From positions 6,105,756 to 6,169,755 of the forward strand of contig OY754990.1 in NCBI GenBank assembly GCA_963576475.1: a stretch of DNA of 64,000 nucleotides. The letters are read 5' to 3'. The position numbers and the translations under genes were made by a program. The DNA is from Molanna angustata (taxonomy: Eukaryota > Arthropoda > Insecta > Trichoptera > Molannidae). Position 1 is the stretch's first letter, and each line of letters opens with the position of its first letter. The notes beneath the pieces were generated by a model. The model had not been told where the DNA came from, made no database searches, and saw only the letters and a list, made by a program, of their open reading frames with translations. This document shows positions 21,125-31,576 of this stretch, in pieces.

Positions 21125-21600
21125 TTTTTTTCGCTGTTCTTCCTCCACCACCACCCGTTCTGCTTATGGGGACTAAAAATGGCCCCTTGCAAAACCCTGC
21201 AAGAACACATAAAGAACATCATACGAAGAGTCCAGAGAACTCTAAAACCTTGCAGGCACTGCACTTAATGTGCCAATGAGAGCTAATCATGTGGAAACAT
21301 TTGGCTCACTGTTCACTGATAATGAAGATAATAGTGCACCGAATTTAAGACAGAAAGTCTTGAAAGCCCTCAAGATGCTCTTCATGGCTGCAAGGTCCGC
21401 ATGTCCAATGGGTCCAAAGAAATTCCCTCGGACATCGTCGAAAAGTTGACACGGAGAAGTTAGTGCATTCCCATAGGATATACTCAGAAGTCTATTCAGG
21501 GTTATCACAAAGCTGACATTAGGACGAATCAGATAAGTGAAAACGAAAGAGAGCTTACGCACTTTTGAATCTTTCGATTGTGACGACTTCTAATTTGTAG
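21125..21600 (-). pseudogene. R1-like LINE C-terminus and 3' end
   Basis: Inverse, close copy of 52010-52415: the minus strand reads FVITLNRLLSISYG in one frame and DDVRGNFFGPIGHADLAA in another, then a 3' UTR with GCAAGGGGCC, AGCAGAACGGGTGGTGGTGG. 5' truncated near 21600. Related end also at 59120-59380. Confidence 0.75.
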
Positions 21601-21610
21601 AATTCCATTA

Positions 21611-21851
21611 TGATAATGATGAATATGAACACATATATAATTCTAAAATTTAATTATTTTACTCCCGACGACCGTTTCGGCTTATAAGGCCATAATCTAC
21701 TGGTGTTGATTACACAGTTCACATTTCTTTTATACAACTGTGTACTCAACACCAGTTGATTATGGCCTTATAAGCCGAAACGGTCGTCGGGAGTAAATTA
21801 AATAAATTTTTGAATTAAGTATATATATGTGTTCATATTCATCATTATCAG
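21611..21851. mobile_element. 241-bp near-perfect palindrome (foldback MITE)
   Basis: Starts TGATAATGATGAATATGAAC and ends with its reverse complement. The inner arms ACTCCCGACGACCGTTTCGG and CCGAAACGGTCGTCGGGAGT are identical over about 59 bp, separated by about 16 nt (CACATTTCTTTTATAC); outer parts pair with small gaps. Could fold into one stem of about 110 bp. No target duplication clear; no coding. Confidence 0.85.
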
Positions 21852-21949
21852 AAAGAGAACTTTTTTTCACTATTCAATACTAATTTAATCGGAACGGATG
21901 GTGGTACTCAGATAGATAGGTACGGTATATACATTTCTAAAATCAGTGG

Positions 21950-22190
21950 CGTAACCACCAAATCACGACGTAGAATCGACAGCATCAACAATTTATGGCC
22001 CCAAAAAAAAAACAAAGGCAAACAATATATCGGTTAGTAATAGAAAATTAAAAGAGATAATCACCCTTTTGCCCGGTCGCCCGCCCGGTCCAATCAAATC
22101 GAACCTCAGTTTCCAATTAAGATATTTTGTTTTGGGGGCCCCTCATTAAAAATTAGCCCGGGGACCCCGTACGCTTTGAATTATTATGAT
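21950..22190. mobile_element. Possible decayed TIR element (CAGTGGCGTAAC end)
   Basis: CAGTGGCGTAACCACCAAAT at the left and GGGACCCCGTACGCTTTGA at the right could be degenerate inverted ends, with GC-rich GGGGGCCCC inside as in many short insect DNA elements. Weak. Confidence 0.3.
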
Positions 22191-22431
22191 TGGCCGAGGT
22201 GGATATGGACACCGATTCTATGAAATTGGAAGGGCCCCCACGCTAAATTATTAAGTATTAAAATGAACGGGTACGTGGGATGTACCTATGTTTTGTAATA
22301 ATATGGTCGTCAGGAAATTGGTTATATCTGAAAAAAAAAAGATATATTTTCGCCCGTTTTAACTATACCTCGATATAAACGCATAATTGTATTGAAAAAA
22401 ATCATATATTTTTTGTATTAGGTATTATCTA

Positions 22432-22575
22432 TAGAGAAGAAGATGTAATATCATAGAAGAACCAGGAGCTCAAGGCACCTACAGGGCTACCGACCTGTCA
22501 TCAGCTGGTTCACGCGAACACTTTATGCACTTACGCAACGTTCACCAATTATGCCTTCTTATTGACTTCCCTTAT
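22432..22575 (+). repeat. Family N fragment
   Basis: GAAGAACCAGGAGCTCAAGG CACC, then CATCAGCTGGTTCACG, and CAACGTTCACCAATTATGCC. Continues straight into a LINE fragment. Confidence 0.65.
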
Positions 22576-22594
22576 CAATACAGTGACGGACGTG

Positions 22595-23890
22595 GCATGT
22601 TTATTTAATACAATAAATAACGTGATGGACACACAGCTGGTCAATGAATTGAAATATAACGTCAATAAGAAACCCAAATATTATTCACATATTATTCACG
22701 TTTCTGGACCAAAGTCATGGAACAATCTTCCAATGGATATAAGATGTGCCGAAAATATCAATGAATTCAAGAATAAAATAAAAACTCATCTTTTCCGCAA
22801 ATCGTATCCAGATTGTCCTTCATCATCATCAAAAGTCTCAATCCTGTGGATTGGTTTGCAGAATAAGTCTACATCTCGATTTCCACTTCTCTCTATCCTG
22901 TGCAGCCCTCTTCAGCTCAACATATGTGGCGCAGTTCATGTCCTCGCATACCTGGGCCAAATATTCCCGTCGGGGGCGCCCCCTGTGGTTTGTCCCCTCA
23001 ACCATTCCCTCCATTAGGTCATGTAGGAGACCCTTGTGGCGCAAGATGTGACCAATCCAGCGAGCACGTCTCTCGGAGATGGTTTTGAGTAGGTGCCTCC
23101 CTTCTTCAACTCTGTTGAGAACCTCGGCATTCGTGATGTGGTCCCTCCAGGAAATTCCCAGTATTCTTCTGTAACTCCACATTTCGAAAGCCTCTAGTCT
23201 ATCTCTGTCTCTTTAGGTAAGACACCATGTCTCACAGCCATACATCAGTATGCTCCACACATATGTTTTTGTGAGTCTCTTACGGAGCTTCAAGTCTAGG
23301 TTGTTTGACTCAAGGATCTTCCTTCATCCGTCTTTCTTCCGTTCAATATTCCTTTACTTAATATTATGCCTGTTTACTTTGAATTGACTTTTTTTATTAT
23401 TTTTTATTAATTTCATCTGGATTATGTAATATATATAGGAAACTAGATTAATTTGTGAATTTTATGTATTTTTTTAAGTTTTATGTTTTTTATTATTTCC
23501 AATGTGTTAGCTATAGGACTCATTTTTATATATTTTTTCGCAAACTGAAAGCGCCCTTGAGGTGACCACGGTTGTCACTAAACGGCGCTTTATAAATTGT
23601 CATTATTATTATTATTTATTGTTATATGCACAAGTTTAATTACTATTTATTGTTATATGCACAAGTTTCATTAATTTTTATTTTTGTATGTAAATGTTTT
23701 GTATTACATATGTAGTCTTTTTTAAGTTTTTTTTATTGTTTTTATATGTCTGTGTGAAATTTTGATGAATTTTGCATGTCGTGTTCACTTTAATAGGATA
23801 TTGACACTATATAAAATTTGTATGATATACCTACTTTCTTGTATGCCATTGTCAATGTCTGTTTCCCAAACAAAATAAAATAAAATCGTG
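22595..23890 (+). mobile_element. LINE 3' end(s), interrupted by an RTE-like insertion
   Basis: Open frame with VSGPKSWNNLPMDIRCAEN and EFKNKIKTHLFRKSYPD, the usual LINE ORF2 C-terminus. The reading is cut at 22824 and its 3' UTR resumes at 23330. The UTR has a potential stem AAAGCGCC ... GGCGCTTT at 23549-23592 followed by (ATT)n, and a second A-rich end (AACAAAATAAAATAAAAT) at 23870-23887, so two LINE tails may be joined here. TTTATTGTTATATGCACAAG is repeated in tandem near 23616 and 23646. Confidence 0.65.
22825..23329 (-). mobile_element. RTE-like LINE 3' end with 9-bp target duplication
   Basis: 114 open codons on the minus strand: YRRILGISWRDHITNAEVLN, ERRARWIGHILRHKGLL, HRGRPRREYLAQVCEDM, then RAAQDREKWKSRCRLI and a stop; after it a GAT-repeat tail (ATCATCATC on the plus strand at 22822-22830). 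TCCTTCATC flanks both sides (22816-22824 and 23330-23338). Third RTE-like family in the window by tail type. Confidence 0.85.
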
Positions 23891-24309
23891 TTCAGAACTG
23901 AACCCAATGTTTAAAACCGTACAAATCGAAGACGCACATATAACAACAAGCTGTCTCAATTTCGTGACATTTTTTCTTAGAATGTCTCCATCATTGAACG
24001 ACACCTAATTTATTATCATACCAATATTTATAGGCTATAAAGTAAGCTATATATTATAACTAGGAGATGATTGAGTTATTAAGTCAATCTATCTTATAAT
24101 TTAATATTATGTATAATGATTAGACGTTTCAAATTAGTGGGTATCTCTTAAAATGCAAACATAAATAAAATAATTATAAAGATTATATACGACCCATTAT
24201 TTAACGAACTCTAGTCAATTATTTAATACTAACAATGATTAATTTTATTGCATTGAGTGGGAGACTTAAGTAATCAGTTGACGGATTAAATTAATGCCTG
24301 ACAAATTGT
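23891..24309. other. AT-rich, nothing recognised
   Basis: No repeats shared within the window and no motif. Confidence 0.3.
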
Positions 24310-24444
24310 TAAGAAAATAACGGGCGTAGCAGTAAATGGAAAGTTCAAAAAAAGTGGTTTGTGACCAACCCGATACTCCTCACTAGCGAGTCACTTAACA
24401 AAGATTTAAATATTTTAGTATGAAAACTCGATAATTCTTAATAC

Positions 24445-24620
24445 ATAGAATGAAAGTGAACACATTGAGATGGTTTGGCCACATGGGGAGAATGAATGAG
24501 GAACGCCTGACGAAAATAATATACATTATGGACAGGAATTGAATGAGAGGTCGGGGCCGCCCAAGGAAGGGATGGCACGTCCATGCGATCGGTATTTTGA
24601 AAGACATGCGATCGGTATAT
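24445..24620 (+). mobile_element. RTE-type LINE fragment
   Basis: Reads KVNTLRWFGHMGRMNEERLT, then a stop, and the GRGRPRKGWHVHAIGILKD region; ends in GACATGCGATCGGTAT, which repeats its own sequence CATGCGATCGGTAT from 25 bases earlier and then returns to family E. Confidence 0.7.
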
Positions 24621-24749
24621 GGGAAATATTCAGCATTTTCATGAAATGAGTTTGATTGAGTACTTTTGATTTTAATATTTTATCAAGAAAACGAGTGGGT
24701 TGTGGCCAACGCTCATTTCCTCACAACCAAATCATTCTAATAAGTATTC

Positions 24750-25005
24750 AAATTTGCTGATAGGAATGGAATGAGAGGTCGGGGACTCCCAAGGAAGGGA
24801 TGGCACGTCCATGCGATCGGTATTTTGAAAGACGGAAATGTTAGAAGCGTGAACAACAGACGAACATGTATAAGACGATGTATGAATTTTGACGAGGCGA
24901 TGAATGTATGTAAAGATAGAAGTAAGTGGCGTTCGGTTCTCTCTGCCTACCCCGTGAGGGACATGGCGTGATTGGTATGTACCTATGTATATAATGTATG
25001 TCACT
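24750..25005 (+). mobile_element. RTE-type LINE 3' end with tail
   Basis: 66 open codons, RGRGLPRKGWHVHAIGILKD to WRSVLSAYPVRDMA stop, followed by TTGGTATGTACCTATGTATA. The GIGRP-type motif has a leucine change (GRGLPRK). The family-specific ATGCGATCGGT deviation is shared only with the fragment at 24445, so the two come from one copy. Confidence 0.75.
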
Positions 25006-25261
25006 TTTTGAAAGTGGTGTGCCTCTTTAGCAATTTGCACAAAGGTTTGAGTTTCCTGAGATTGGGGTCACTTTGAAATATTTGACAGTTGATAAAAATA
25101 AGGAGCACTGATCAGATATCCTTCGAAATTTAATGCCCGGGGGGAAATCCGATTTTTTTCAAATTTACAAAATTTGAAAAGAATCGGATGAATATTTTAG
25201 TCTATAGGTAATCACGCAGCACACACACACACACAGATACATTGTAATGAAACTTTCAGAA

Positions 25262-25380
25262 TACAATCATACACTTGTACCAATGCGCATGTAAAGTAGG
25301 TAAACAAACCAAAAATGAAATAATATTTCTGGCGCAGTTCAGGGGTGACATCTGTGCGAGAACACCGTCACCTCATTTAT
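25262..25380 (+). repeat. Family N-associated fragment
   Basis: ACTTGTACCAATGCGCATGT and GGCGCAGTTCAGGGGTGACA match 1548-1625 and the inverse of 4042-4135. Confidence 0.55.
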
Positions 25381-25534
25381 ACGGACTGTTTATTTATTTA
25401 TTCATTAAGGAATACAAGCAGTTACAGAATATAAATGTGTGTATAACTAATAGCAATATATTAAGTCAATGTTTATCTACAACCTTTCAGTATTCACAAT
25501 GTATATAAGTGAAAGTTTGCAAAGTAATACATAT

Positions 25535-26050
25535 GTACATACCATCACGCCATGTACCTCGCGGGGTAGGCAGAGAGAACCAACGCCACTTACTTCTACC
25601 TTGACATACATTCATCGCCCCGTCAACATTCATACATCGTCTTATACATGTTCGTCTGTTGTTCACGCTTCTAACATTTCCGTATTTCAAAATACCGTTC
25701 ACATGGACGTGCCATCCCTTTCTTGGGCGGCCCCCGTCATCTCATTCCATTCCTGTCCGCAATGTACCTATATTTTCTTCGTCAGGCGTTCCTCATTCAT
25801 TCTCCCCATGTGGCCAACCATCTCAATGTGTTCACTTTCATTCTATTAATGACATCTTTATTTATCCTACATTCTTTCCTTAGAAATATCATTTCTGACC
25901 ATGTCATACATCGTTCTATTACAGATTCTTTTTAGCGATCTCATTTCAACTGCATTTATTCTACTTTCGTGTGACTTCTGCCATGTCCAGGTTTCACTTG
26001 CATACAACGAGGTTGGCACTACGATAGCGTTATGGATGGCAACTTTGGCT
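25535..26050 (-). mobile_element. RTE-type LINE 3' end, longest copy of the family
   Basis: Begins with TACATACCATCACGCCATGT and continues through the GRGRPRKGW and WFGHMGRMNEE regions, then further upstream coding text to about 26040 (ACGAGGTTGGCACTACGATA). Frame shifts (the PRHLIP/ANHLN area) make it a pseudogene. This copy shows the most 5' sequence of the family. Confidence 0.75.
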
Positions 26051-26225
26051 TTCTTTTAGAATTGGATGTAGGCCTCTTCAATGTCTTCAGACCATCTCTT
26101 ATTCTTCCAACTTCTATCCGAGGTCTTCCAGCACTTCTATTATATGTTCAATATCTCCACTGTAGTATTCTGTGTGTCCATCTAGTATCTCCCTTGTCTG
26201 ATCCATGTGTCTTTTCGGTTTAGTT
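26050..26225 (-). mobile_element. RTE-like fragment, second type
   Basis: ATTGGATGTAGGCCTCTTCA is shared with 14203-14219, the start of the trinucleotide-tailed RTE piece; the following text (GACCATCTCTTATTCTTCCA) keeps the same flavour but is diverged. Confidence 0.4.
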
Positions 26226-26780
26226 ATAACGATAGACAATTTTGCGGTTAAAGTTTGAGTTTAATAAAAATGGCAATGAACCTTGGCATTATATCAAAAT
26301 GGCTTTGTTATATTAATTACGAAATACAATTTTAATTTATATAATGCCTAAAACACAGAACGAAATGTACGTATCCATATTCACTTTACGCCAGACCTTT
26401 CAAAATCGATCAGCCGAAATTTCAATTTAAACTTTTTGATGCCGAAACCGCACGCAACATTTGCTCTCAAAAATGGCGCCAAACCGGGATGGAATCGAAT
26501 TATTCGATATTCAAATATTACTTTTCCAATATATTCAAATTTCCCGCCGCTTATTATAACCCAGAAAAACAATTTGATTCCATCCAGATGTGTTTGTATG
26601 TGTGAGTGCTTTAATTTTTTTTACACAGGTAGCGCCAAGTTATCGTGTGAGAGTATTATTATTTTTTTTATGTCCTCCTTTTTCGGATCCCCACCCTTAA
26701 AGTACATTATATTATCCTTCCCATAACAAACCATCATACCGTTCTCTTATTTGAAGTAGGTACTTATTACATGAACTCTT
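26226..26780. other. Unrecognised, not repeated in the window
   Basis: A 96-codon frame at 26436-26726 (KPHATFALKNGAKPGWNRII) has no motif I know, and the opposite strand is also open, so coding is doubtful. The less AT-biased text (GAAACCGCACGCAACATTTG) makes it one of the few pieces that might be host sequence. Confidence 0.3.
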
Positions 26781-26830
26781 TCATGCGCTCTGCGCAAGTG
26801 GCGAGCTTATTGCCACATTTCTTAATTTTC
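26781..26830 (-). mobile_element. SINE family B tail fragment
   Basis: CTCTGCGCAAGTGGCGAGCT then TATTGCCACATTTCTT matches 44028-44075. Confidence 0.45.
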
Positions 26831-26999
26831 TGGAATTCGAACTGCGCTGAATTCGTCCAAAGAAACTTTTCATCAAAACTTTTGGCGTTTTTTAATCGAC
26901 AATTGTTTTTTTATTAATTTTGTAGTAATTTGTCGATGAGACATTTTCTCAAATTTAATCTTAAAATGAATTTTGATGTTTTTACTGACAAACTTTTCA

Positions 27000-27475
27000 T
27001 GCCTCAATAGAGACGAATTTGGGATATTATAGAAGAACCAGGAACTCAAGGCACCTACAGTGATTACGACCTGTCATCGGCTGGTTCACGTGATCACTTT
27101 ATGCGCTTGCACAACGTTCACCAATTAACAACGTTCACCAATTATGCCTTCTTATTGAGTTCCCTTATCAATGTAATTTTTGAGAGTTCTATATATTTGA
27201 AAAATGCGAATTTATTTGAAAATAATGCATTATTATTATTGCCATCTATGAAGTATCGAAGATACCTTTTTGTAACGCCATCTCTTGAAAAATTGGTTTA
27301 ATTGTAAATAATGATGGGTGGATGGCAGAGCGGTTAGCGCGCTGGGTTAGTAATCCAGTGGTGGCGAGTTCGAATCCTGCCTCGACCGATCTCGTTCACC
27401 TATAGGACAAGCATTTATGCTTAGTTTAGGGAACGTAGGAAGATGTATATGTACTTGTTTAACAAGGACATATTC

Positions 27476-27560
<85 letters not shown>

Positions 27561-27720
27561 TAAAATTTCATAGATGGCAATAGTAATAATGCATTATTTT
27601 CACTATTGAGATATTATAAGTTTATCAATAAAAATATCATTTGACTCCCGATAGGAAACCAAATCCAATGTTTGCGTACCTATATGCAATTAAATAATAA
27701 ATATTCCATTGAATTTTTAT
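27000..27720. repeat. Family N copy interrupted by a SINE C
   Basis: Forward block 27004-27310 (CAATAGAGACGAATTTGGGA; CAACGTTCACCAATTA is duplicated at 27113 and 27130), then SINE C with poly(A), then 27562-27720 in inverse direction (TTCATAGATGGCAATAGTAA, the complement of 27215-27250; ATTTGACTCCCGATAGG; TTTGCGTACC). So this copy too is arranged as a palindrome around the SINE. Confidence 0.6.
27311..27558 (+). mobile_element. SINE family C with 79-nt poly(A) tail
   Basis: Best-preserved head: GGCAGAGCGGTTAGCGCGCT, GGGTTAGTAATCCAGTGG, CGAGTTCGAATCCTGCCTCG, then body CAAGCATTTATGCTTAGTTT (itself a small hairpin, AAGCATttATGCTT) and CTTGTTTAACAAGGACATAT. The tail is an uninterrupted A run from 27480 to 27558. 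Long pure A tails decay fast, so this insertion is probably recent. A and B boxes look functional. Confidence 0.9.
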
Positions 27721-28165
27721 GTAGGTACCTACTAACGTTAATCCTGAAAAGCGCCTGACACTTTCTACACAGCATGGACAAGAAAGACCAGGAAGCGTAA
27801 ATACGCTTTAATAATTATTTCGTTTTAATAATTAATTGCCTTGAATTGAACACGTTTTAGCAGGAAAAGTTTGCGTTGCTAAACCGTGTGCATTTGGAAG
27901 ACACGTGCCTTGAATTCAACACGAGTTTTAATTGCATTAGTGCAACAAACTAGTGCATAATTCGAGGCAGTACTTGCTGTTGGAAATTGATCTTCTATTA
28001 AAATATATTATCCATAGGAGCTGATGGGAGTGAATAAAAAATAAAACGGCGCGTGTATTTAGTACGAACTTTCTTTAATGACTGAACTGAACAGTAAAAT
28101 CTCTTTTCTATGGACTGAACCACAGATAATATAGATGCATAATGTTGGTATAGATTCCAACACTT
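27721..28165. other. Non-coding, nothing recognised
   Basis: Mixed sequence with AAGAAAGACCAGGAAGCGTA at 27780, which resembles GCGACCAGGAAGG at 28196, possibly an older LINE piece. No intact frame. Confidence 0.3.
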
Positions 28166-28355
28166 GCCTCCTAATCGACACGGAAAGGTAAATACGCGAC
28201 CAGGAAGGCCTAATCTGCGATGGATGGACTCTGTATACGCTGATTTTTGCTAACGTTTTGCAAATCACAAACTGTAAAACAAAAACTTCAGAAAGGCTGG
28301 AACGGAAGACACTTTTGGATTTAGCCAAGGCTCACCCAGAACTGTCGAGCTTATA
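28166..28355 (+). mobile_element. LINE C-terminal fragment, RTE-like
   Basis: Frames combine to RPGRPNLRWMDSV and ERKTLLDLAKAHPELSSL stop, the basic GRPxxRWxD stretch and final WRxLLxxAKAHP pattern seen at the end of RTE-like reverse transcriptases. Frameshifted; ends just before family N. Confidence 0.5.
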
Positions 28356-28359
28356 ATGA

Positions 28360-28785
28360 ATTTGGATATTTTTATTGACCAACATTTTTTTAACATCTCA
28401 ATAGAGACGAAGTTGGGATATTGTAGAAGAACCAGGAACTCGAGGCACCTACAGGGCTTACGACCTGTCATCGGCTGGTTCACGTGATCACTTTATGCGC
28501 TTGCGCAACGTTCACCAATTATGCCTTCTTATTGAGTTCCCTTGTCAATGTAATTTTTGAAAGTTCTATAAATTTGAATAGTGTGTAACATTTCACCTGA
28601 AAATAAGGGACTATACTATTGCCATCTATGCAGTAACGGAAAAGCCTTTTTGTAACGCCATCTATTGAGAAATTAAGAAATTAGTTTATTTGTAAACACT
28701 AAAAGCAACAGTCCTTATAAATGAGATGACGGTGTCGAAATATTATTGCGTATGTGCAATTAAAAAAATATTCGATGAATTTTGA
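28360..28785 (+). repeat. Family N copy, single orientation
   Basis: The clearest non-palindromic copy: CTCAATAGAGACGAAGTTGG, block to CCAATTATGCCTTCTTATTG, then CATCTATGCAGTAACGG, GCCATCTATTGAGAAATT and the terminus ATTGCGTATGTGCAATTAAA continuing AAAATATTCG. About 425 bp. Confidence 0.7.
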
Positions 28786-28789
28786 TGTT

Positions 28790-29320
28790 CTCGGCTTTGT
28801 GGGAATCGAACCACACCGCATTTCCGAACCTCATTTCGTTTTTCCGACGAAATTAATTCCTTTGTCGGGTCTATTTCGTTAATAATAATTGATTCGATCG
28901 GATAAACAATTACATTCAGTGTTGCCACATAGACGGAATTTAATCGACCAACAAACGGTGGGCTTTCCAACAATGGCGACACTGGCCTGCCCATTAGACA
29001 TAAACCATTGCCTCTATTATATACTAATGTTGGTATTATTGTTATTAGAAATGGGGATATGAAAGGGTAGACCTGATTGTTTGAATGTAGCTTTATTATA
29101 ACAAATATCAGATATCAGTTCATCAATACTTCAATCCAAAAGAAAATATTATTATAGTTTTGTATAAACAGTTTGTGAAGATACTTGGAATATTTTGTTA
29201 CTTAATTTTCAATTGAATTGATTAACAGCAAGTTCACATATTATGCAGGTTTGTTGCTACGAAAGCAATCTCTCCCAGGCAATTCAATCAACGTGATGTC
29301 TCAAAGGTAAATTTGTAACA
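28790..29320. other. Non-coding, nothing recognised
   Basis: GTGGGAATCGAACCACACCG at 28799 recalls the tRNA-like B box in inverse direction, but no second tRNA feature is near. The rest is AT-rich. Confidence 0.3.
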
Positions 29321-30196
29321 CTAGTTGCATGTAACACATGAGATCCAACTGTCGATAGCGATAGTACGTATAGTTGAAGAATAAGTACCAAACTATAAAC
29401 CCATAAATACAAATTGTTTAATATTTTAAGATATTTGGTTTTCTATACAACACATGTACCTAGGTATGTATGTCAAGATATGATAGTATGGTGGTCAGTC
29501 CTTTGATCCTACCCAGAATATGAAAACAGCATGATGGTATGTATGTATATTTGGAGATTAGTATCAAACAATTAAGTCTTCTTAGATATTGTGTGTAAGC
29601 TACTACCATACAAATTGTATGAAGCAATGTCGTCACTATATTCAATTTTTATAAAAATTGTTAAAAAAAATTTGAGATGTGCTGATACAATGTTAATATT
29701 TTTTATAGAAAATTAAATTATCTAGTTGAGGTGTTTCGGTTTTTTTCGATATTTTTAAAAAAATTGGAAATATAGGCAGTTAAACTCATAAATTTATCAT
29801 AAAAAAATATTTTTCTTAATAAAAAATGTTAGAGAAAGCCTGGATTTTTTTTGAAAAAACAGGTTTGAGATTTTGTATATGTCTATGTTTATACCAATTT
29901 TCAGCGTTCTAGCTTTTATGGTTTCTGAGATATATGGAAAAATTAACCAAAAGTTCAAAAGTTGGTTACCCCTGACTGAAACAAAAATTCACAATTATGA
30001 GTATAAAAGTTTTGTAGGCCTATAACTGTTTATATATTCTTGAAATTTGGGCTCTGTAAATTGAGCGGATCAAAAGTTATAAGGGGGGGACTACGTCCAC
30101 TACGCCATACAAAATGTTACTTCGTACACGCATCTTGACTTAATAATGTCGATTCATTCAGAGAATTGAATTCTCATGAACGTATCGACAGTTGGA
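29321..30196 (-). mobile_element. Family H element, subtype II, lacking the CA tract
   Basis: 3' end CTAG at 29321 with the CATGTGTTACATG hairpin; 5' end TCCAACTGTCGATACGTTCA at 30196. Subtype II has its own 5' hairpin GAGAATTCAATTCTC and the sequence GATGCGTGTACGAAG instead of GAATACGCGAGAATTG. The CA tract and neighbouring 70 bp are missing after AAGGGGGGGA. 876 bp. Confidence 0.75.
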
Positions 30197-30299
30197 ACAG
30201 CATTTAATTTGGTACTGAAAACAAAAATGAAAAAAAAAAACTAATCGGAATAAAATTCATTAATAATTTTGGTAAATAAAAATTTTGGTTAAAAAAAAA

Positions 30300-30420
30300 T
30301 ACAGTCATACCATACAGAAAATTAATGGGCCCGAAAAATCATATCAATAACGTGTTTTTAGCTGAATCTAAATTCAATTTATCATCACTATCATCCAGAC
30401 ATGTCAAAAATACGGCCCAC
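30300..30420 (+). pseudogene. LINE fragment related to the intact ORF2
   Basis: Reads KLMGPKNHINNVFLAESKFN, then SSLSSRHV; the intact protein at 32248-35154 has ELMGPHNHINNVYLAESKFN near residue 845. A piece of about 35 codons only. Confidence 0.75.
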
Positions 30421-30519
30421 GATCGCAATGTGTCAAAAAAGATCATGTTTGTAGAGCTTTTAGACTTCACTCAATTCCTCTACAGAAATTTCAAAATGCG
30501 TACACTACATTTATAAGTA

Positions 30520-30716
30520 ATTTCAAGGGCAGCGCGTGCCTAATATTTCAAGAATTTGGATACATAACTACCCGGAATTAAAAAAGCATGCAGCACGCAT
30601 TCTTTGCTTGTTTGGTATCACCTATTTATGTGAGCAGATGTTTTCCGTCATGAAAATAAATAAGAACAAACATCGCTAAAGACTTACAAATGAACATCTC
30701 CAATCAATTCTTAAAA
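30520..30716 (+). pseudogene. hAT transposase C-terminus (dimerisation region), broken
   Basis: The frame from 30568 reads NYPELKKHAARILCLFGITY, LCEQMFSVMKINKNKHR, stop, RLTNEHLQSILKT. This is the conserved end of hAT-type transposases (and domesticated relatives such as GTF2IRD2/ZBED-like proteins), where YPELxxxAxxxLxxxGxTYxCEQxFSxMKxxKxxxRxxLTxExL is the usual pattern. One in-frame stop. It stops at the H element beginning at 30717, so it was cut or truncated there. The only transposase coding I can see in the window. Confidence 0.8.
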
Positions 30717-31505
30717 CTAGTTGCATGTAACACATGAGATCCAACTGTCGATAGCGATAGTATGTATAGTTGAAGAATATGTACCAAACTATAAACCCAT
30801 AAATACAAATTATTGAATATTTTCAGATATTTTGTTTTCTATACAACATATGTAGGTATGTATGTCAAGATAGGATAGTATGGAGGAAGATCCTTTTTTC
30901 CTACCCAGAATATGAAAATAGCATGATGGTATGTATATTTGTTTGGAGATGAAGTATCAAACTATTAAGTCTTCTTACATATTGTGTATAGGCGACTGCC
31001 ATACAAAATGTATGAAGCGATGTCGTCACTAAATTCAATTTTTAAAAAAATTGTTAAAAAAAAATTGAGATCTTCTTCTACAATGTTAATATTTTTTATA
31101 TAAAATTAAATTATCTAGTTGGGGTGTTTCGGCTTTTTTCGATAATTGTAAAAGTTTTGGAAATATAGGCAGTTAAACTCATAAATTTATCATAAAAAAA
31201 ATATTTTTCTTAATAAAAAATGTTTTAGAAACCCTGGAATTTTTTTGAAAAAACTAATTTGAGATTTTGTATTTTTCTATGTTTGTACCAATTTTCAGCG
31301 TTCTAGCGTTTATGGTTTCTGAGATATATGGAAAAATAAAATAAAAATTCAAAAGTTGATAACCCCTGACTGAAACAAAAATTCAAAATTCCGAGTATAA
31401 AAGTTTTGTAGGCCTGTAACTTTTTATATATTCTGAAATTTTAGGCTCTGTAAATTGAGCGGATCAAAAGTTATAAGGGGGGACGGACACACACACAGAC
31501 ACACA

Positions 31506-31576
<71 letters not shown>

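Larger units (their letters stand above)
24310..25260 (-). repeat. Family E copy with duplicated terminal unit and RTE insertions
   Basis: Terminal blocks AACCCGATACTCCTCACTAG (24368) and ACGAGTGGGTTGTGGCCAAC (24691) show that the family terminus occurs twice, as at 16030-16320. RTE pieces sit in both units (24445-24620, 24750-25005). The rest of E follows to 25260 (TTTGACAGTTGATAAAAATA, then GAATCGGATGAAT and the ATGAAACTTTCAGAATACAA motif). Confidence 0.65.

Noticed and set aside
26436..26726. Host gene exon
   Set aside because: No recognisable domain, no splice-site context that I trust, and the opposite strand is also open.
27311..27400. Functional tRNA gene at the SINE C heads
   Set aside because: The B box and anticodon-like loop are good, but no acceptor stem pairs and the sequence continues in a SINE body shared by other copies.
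27347..27580. 77-codon polyphenylalanine-like frame
   Set aside because: Inverse translation of a SINE poly(A) tail.
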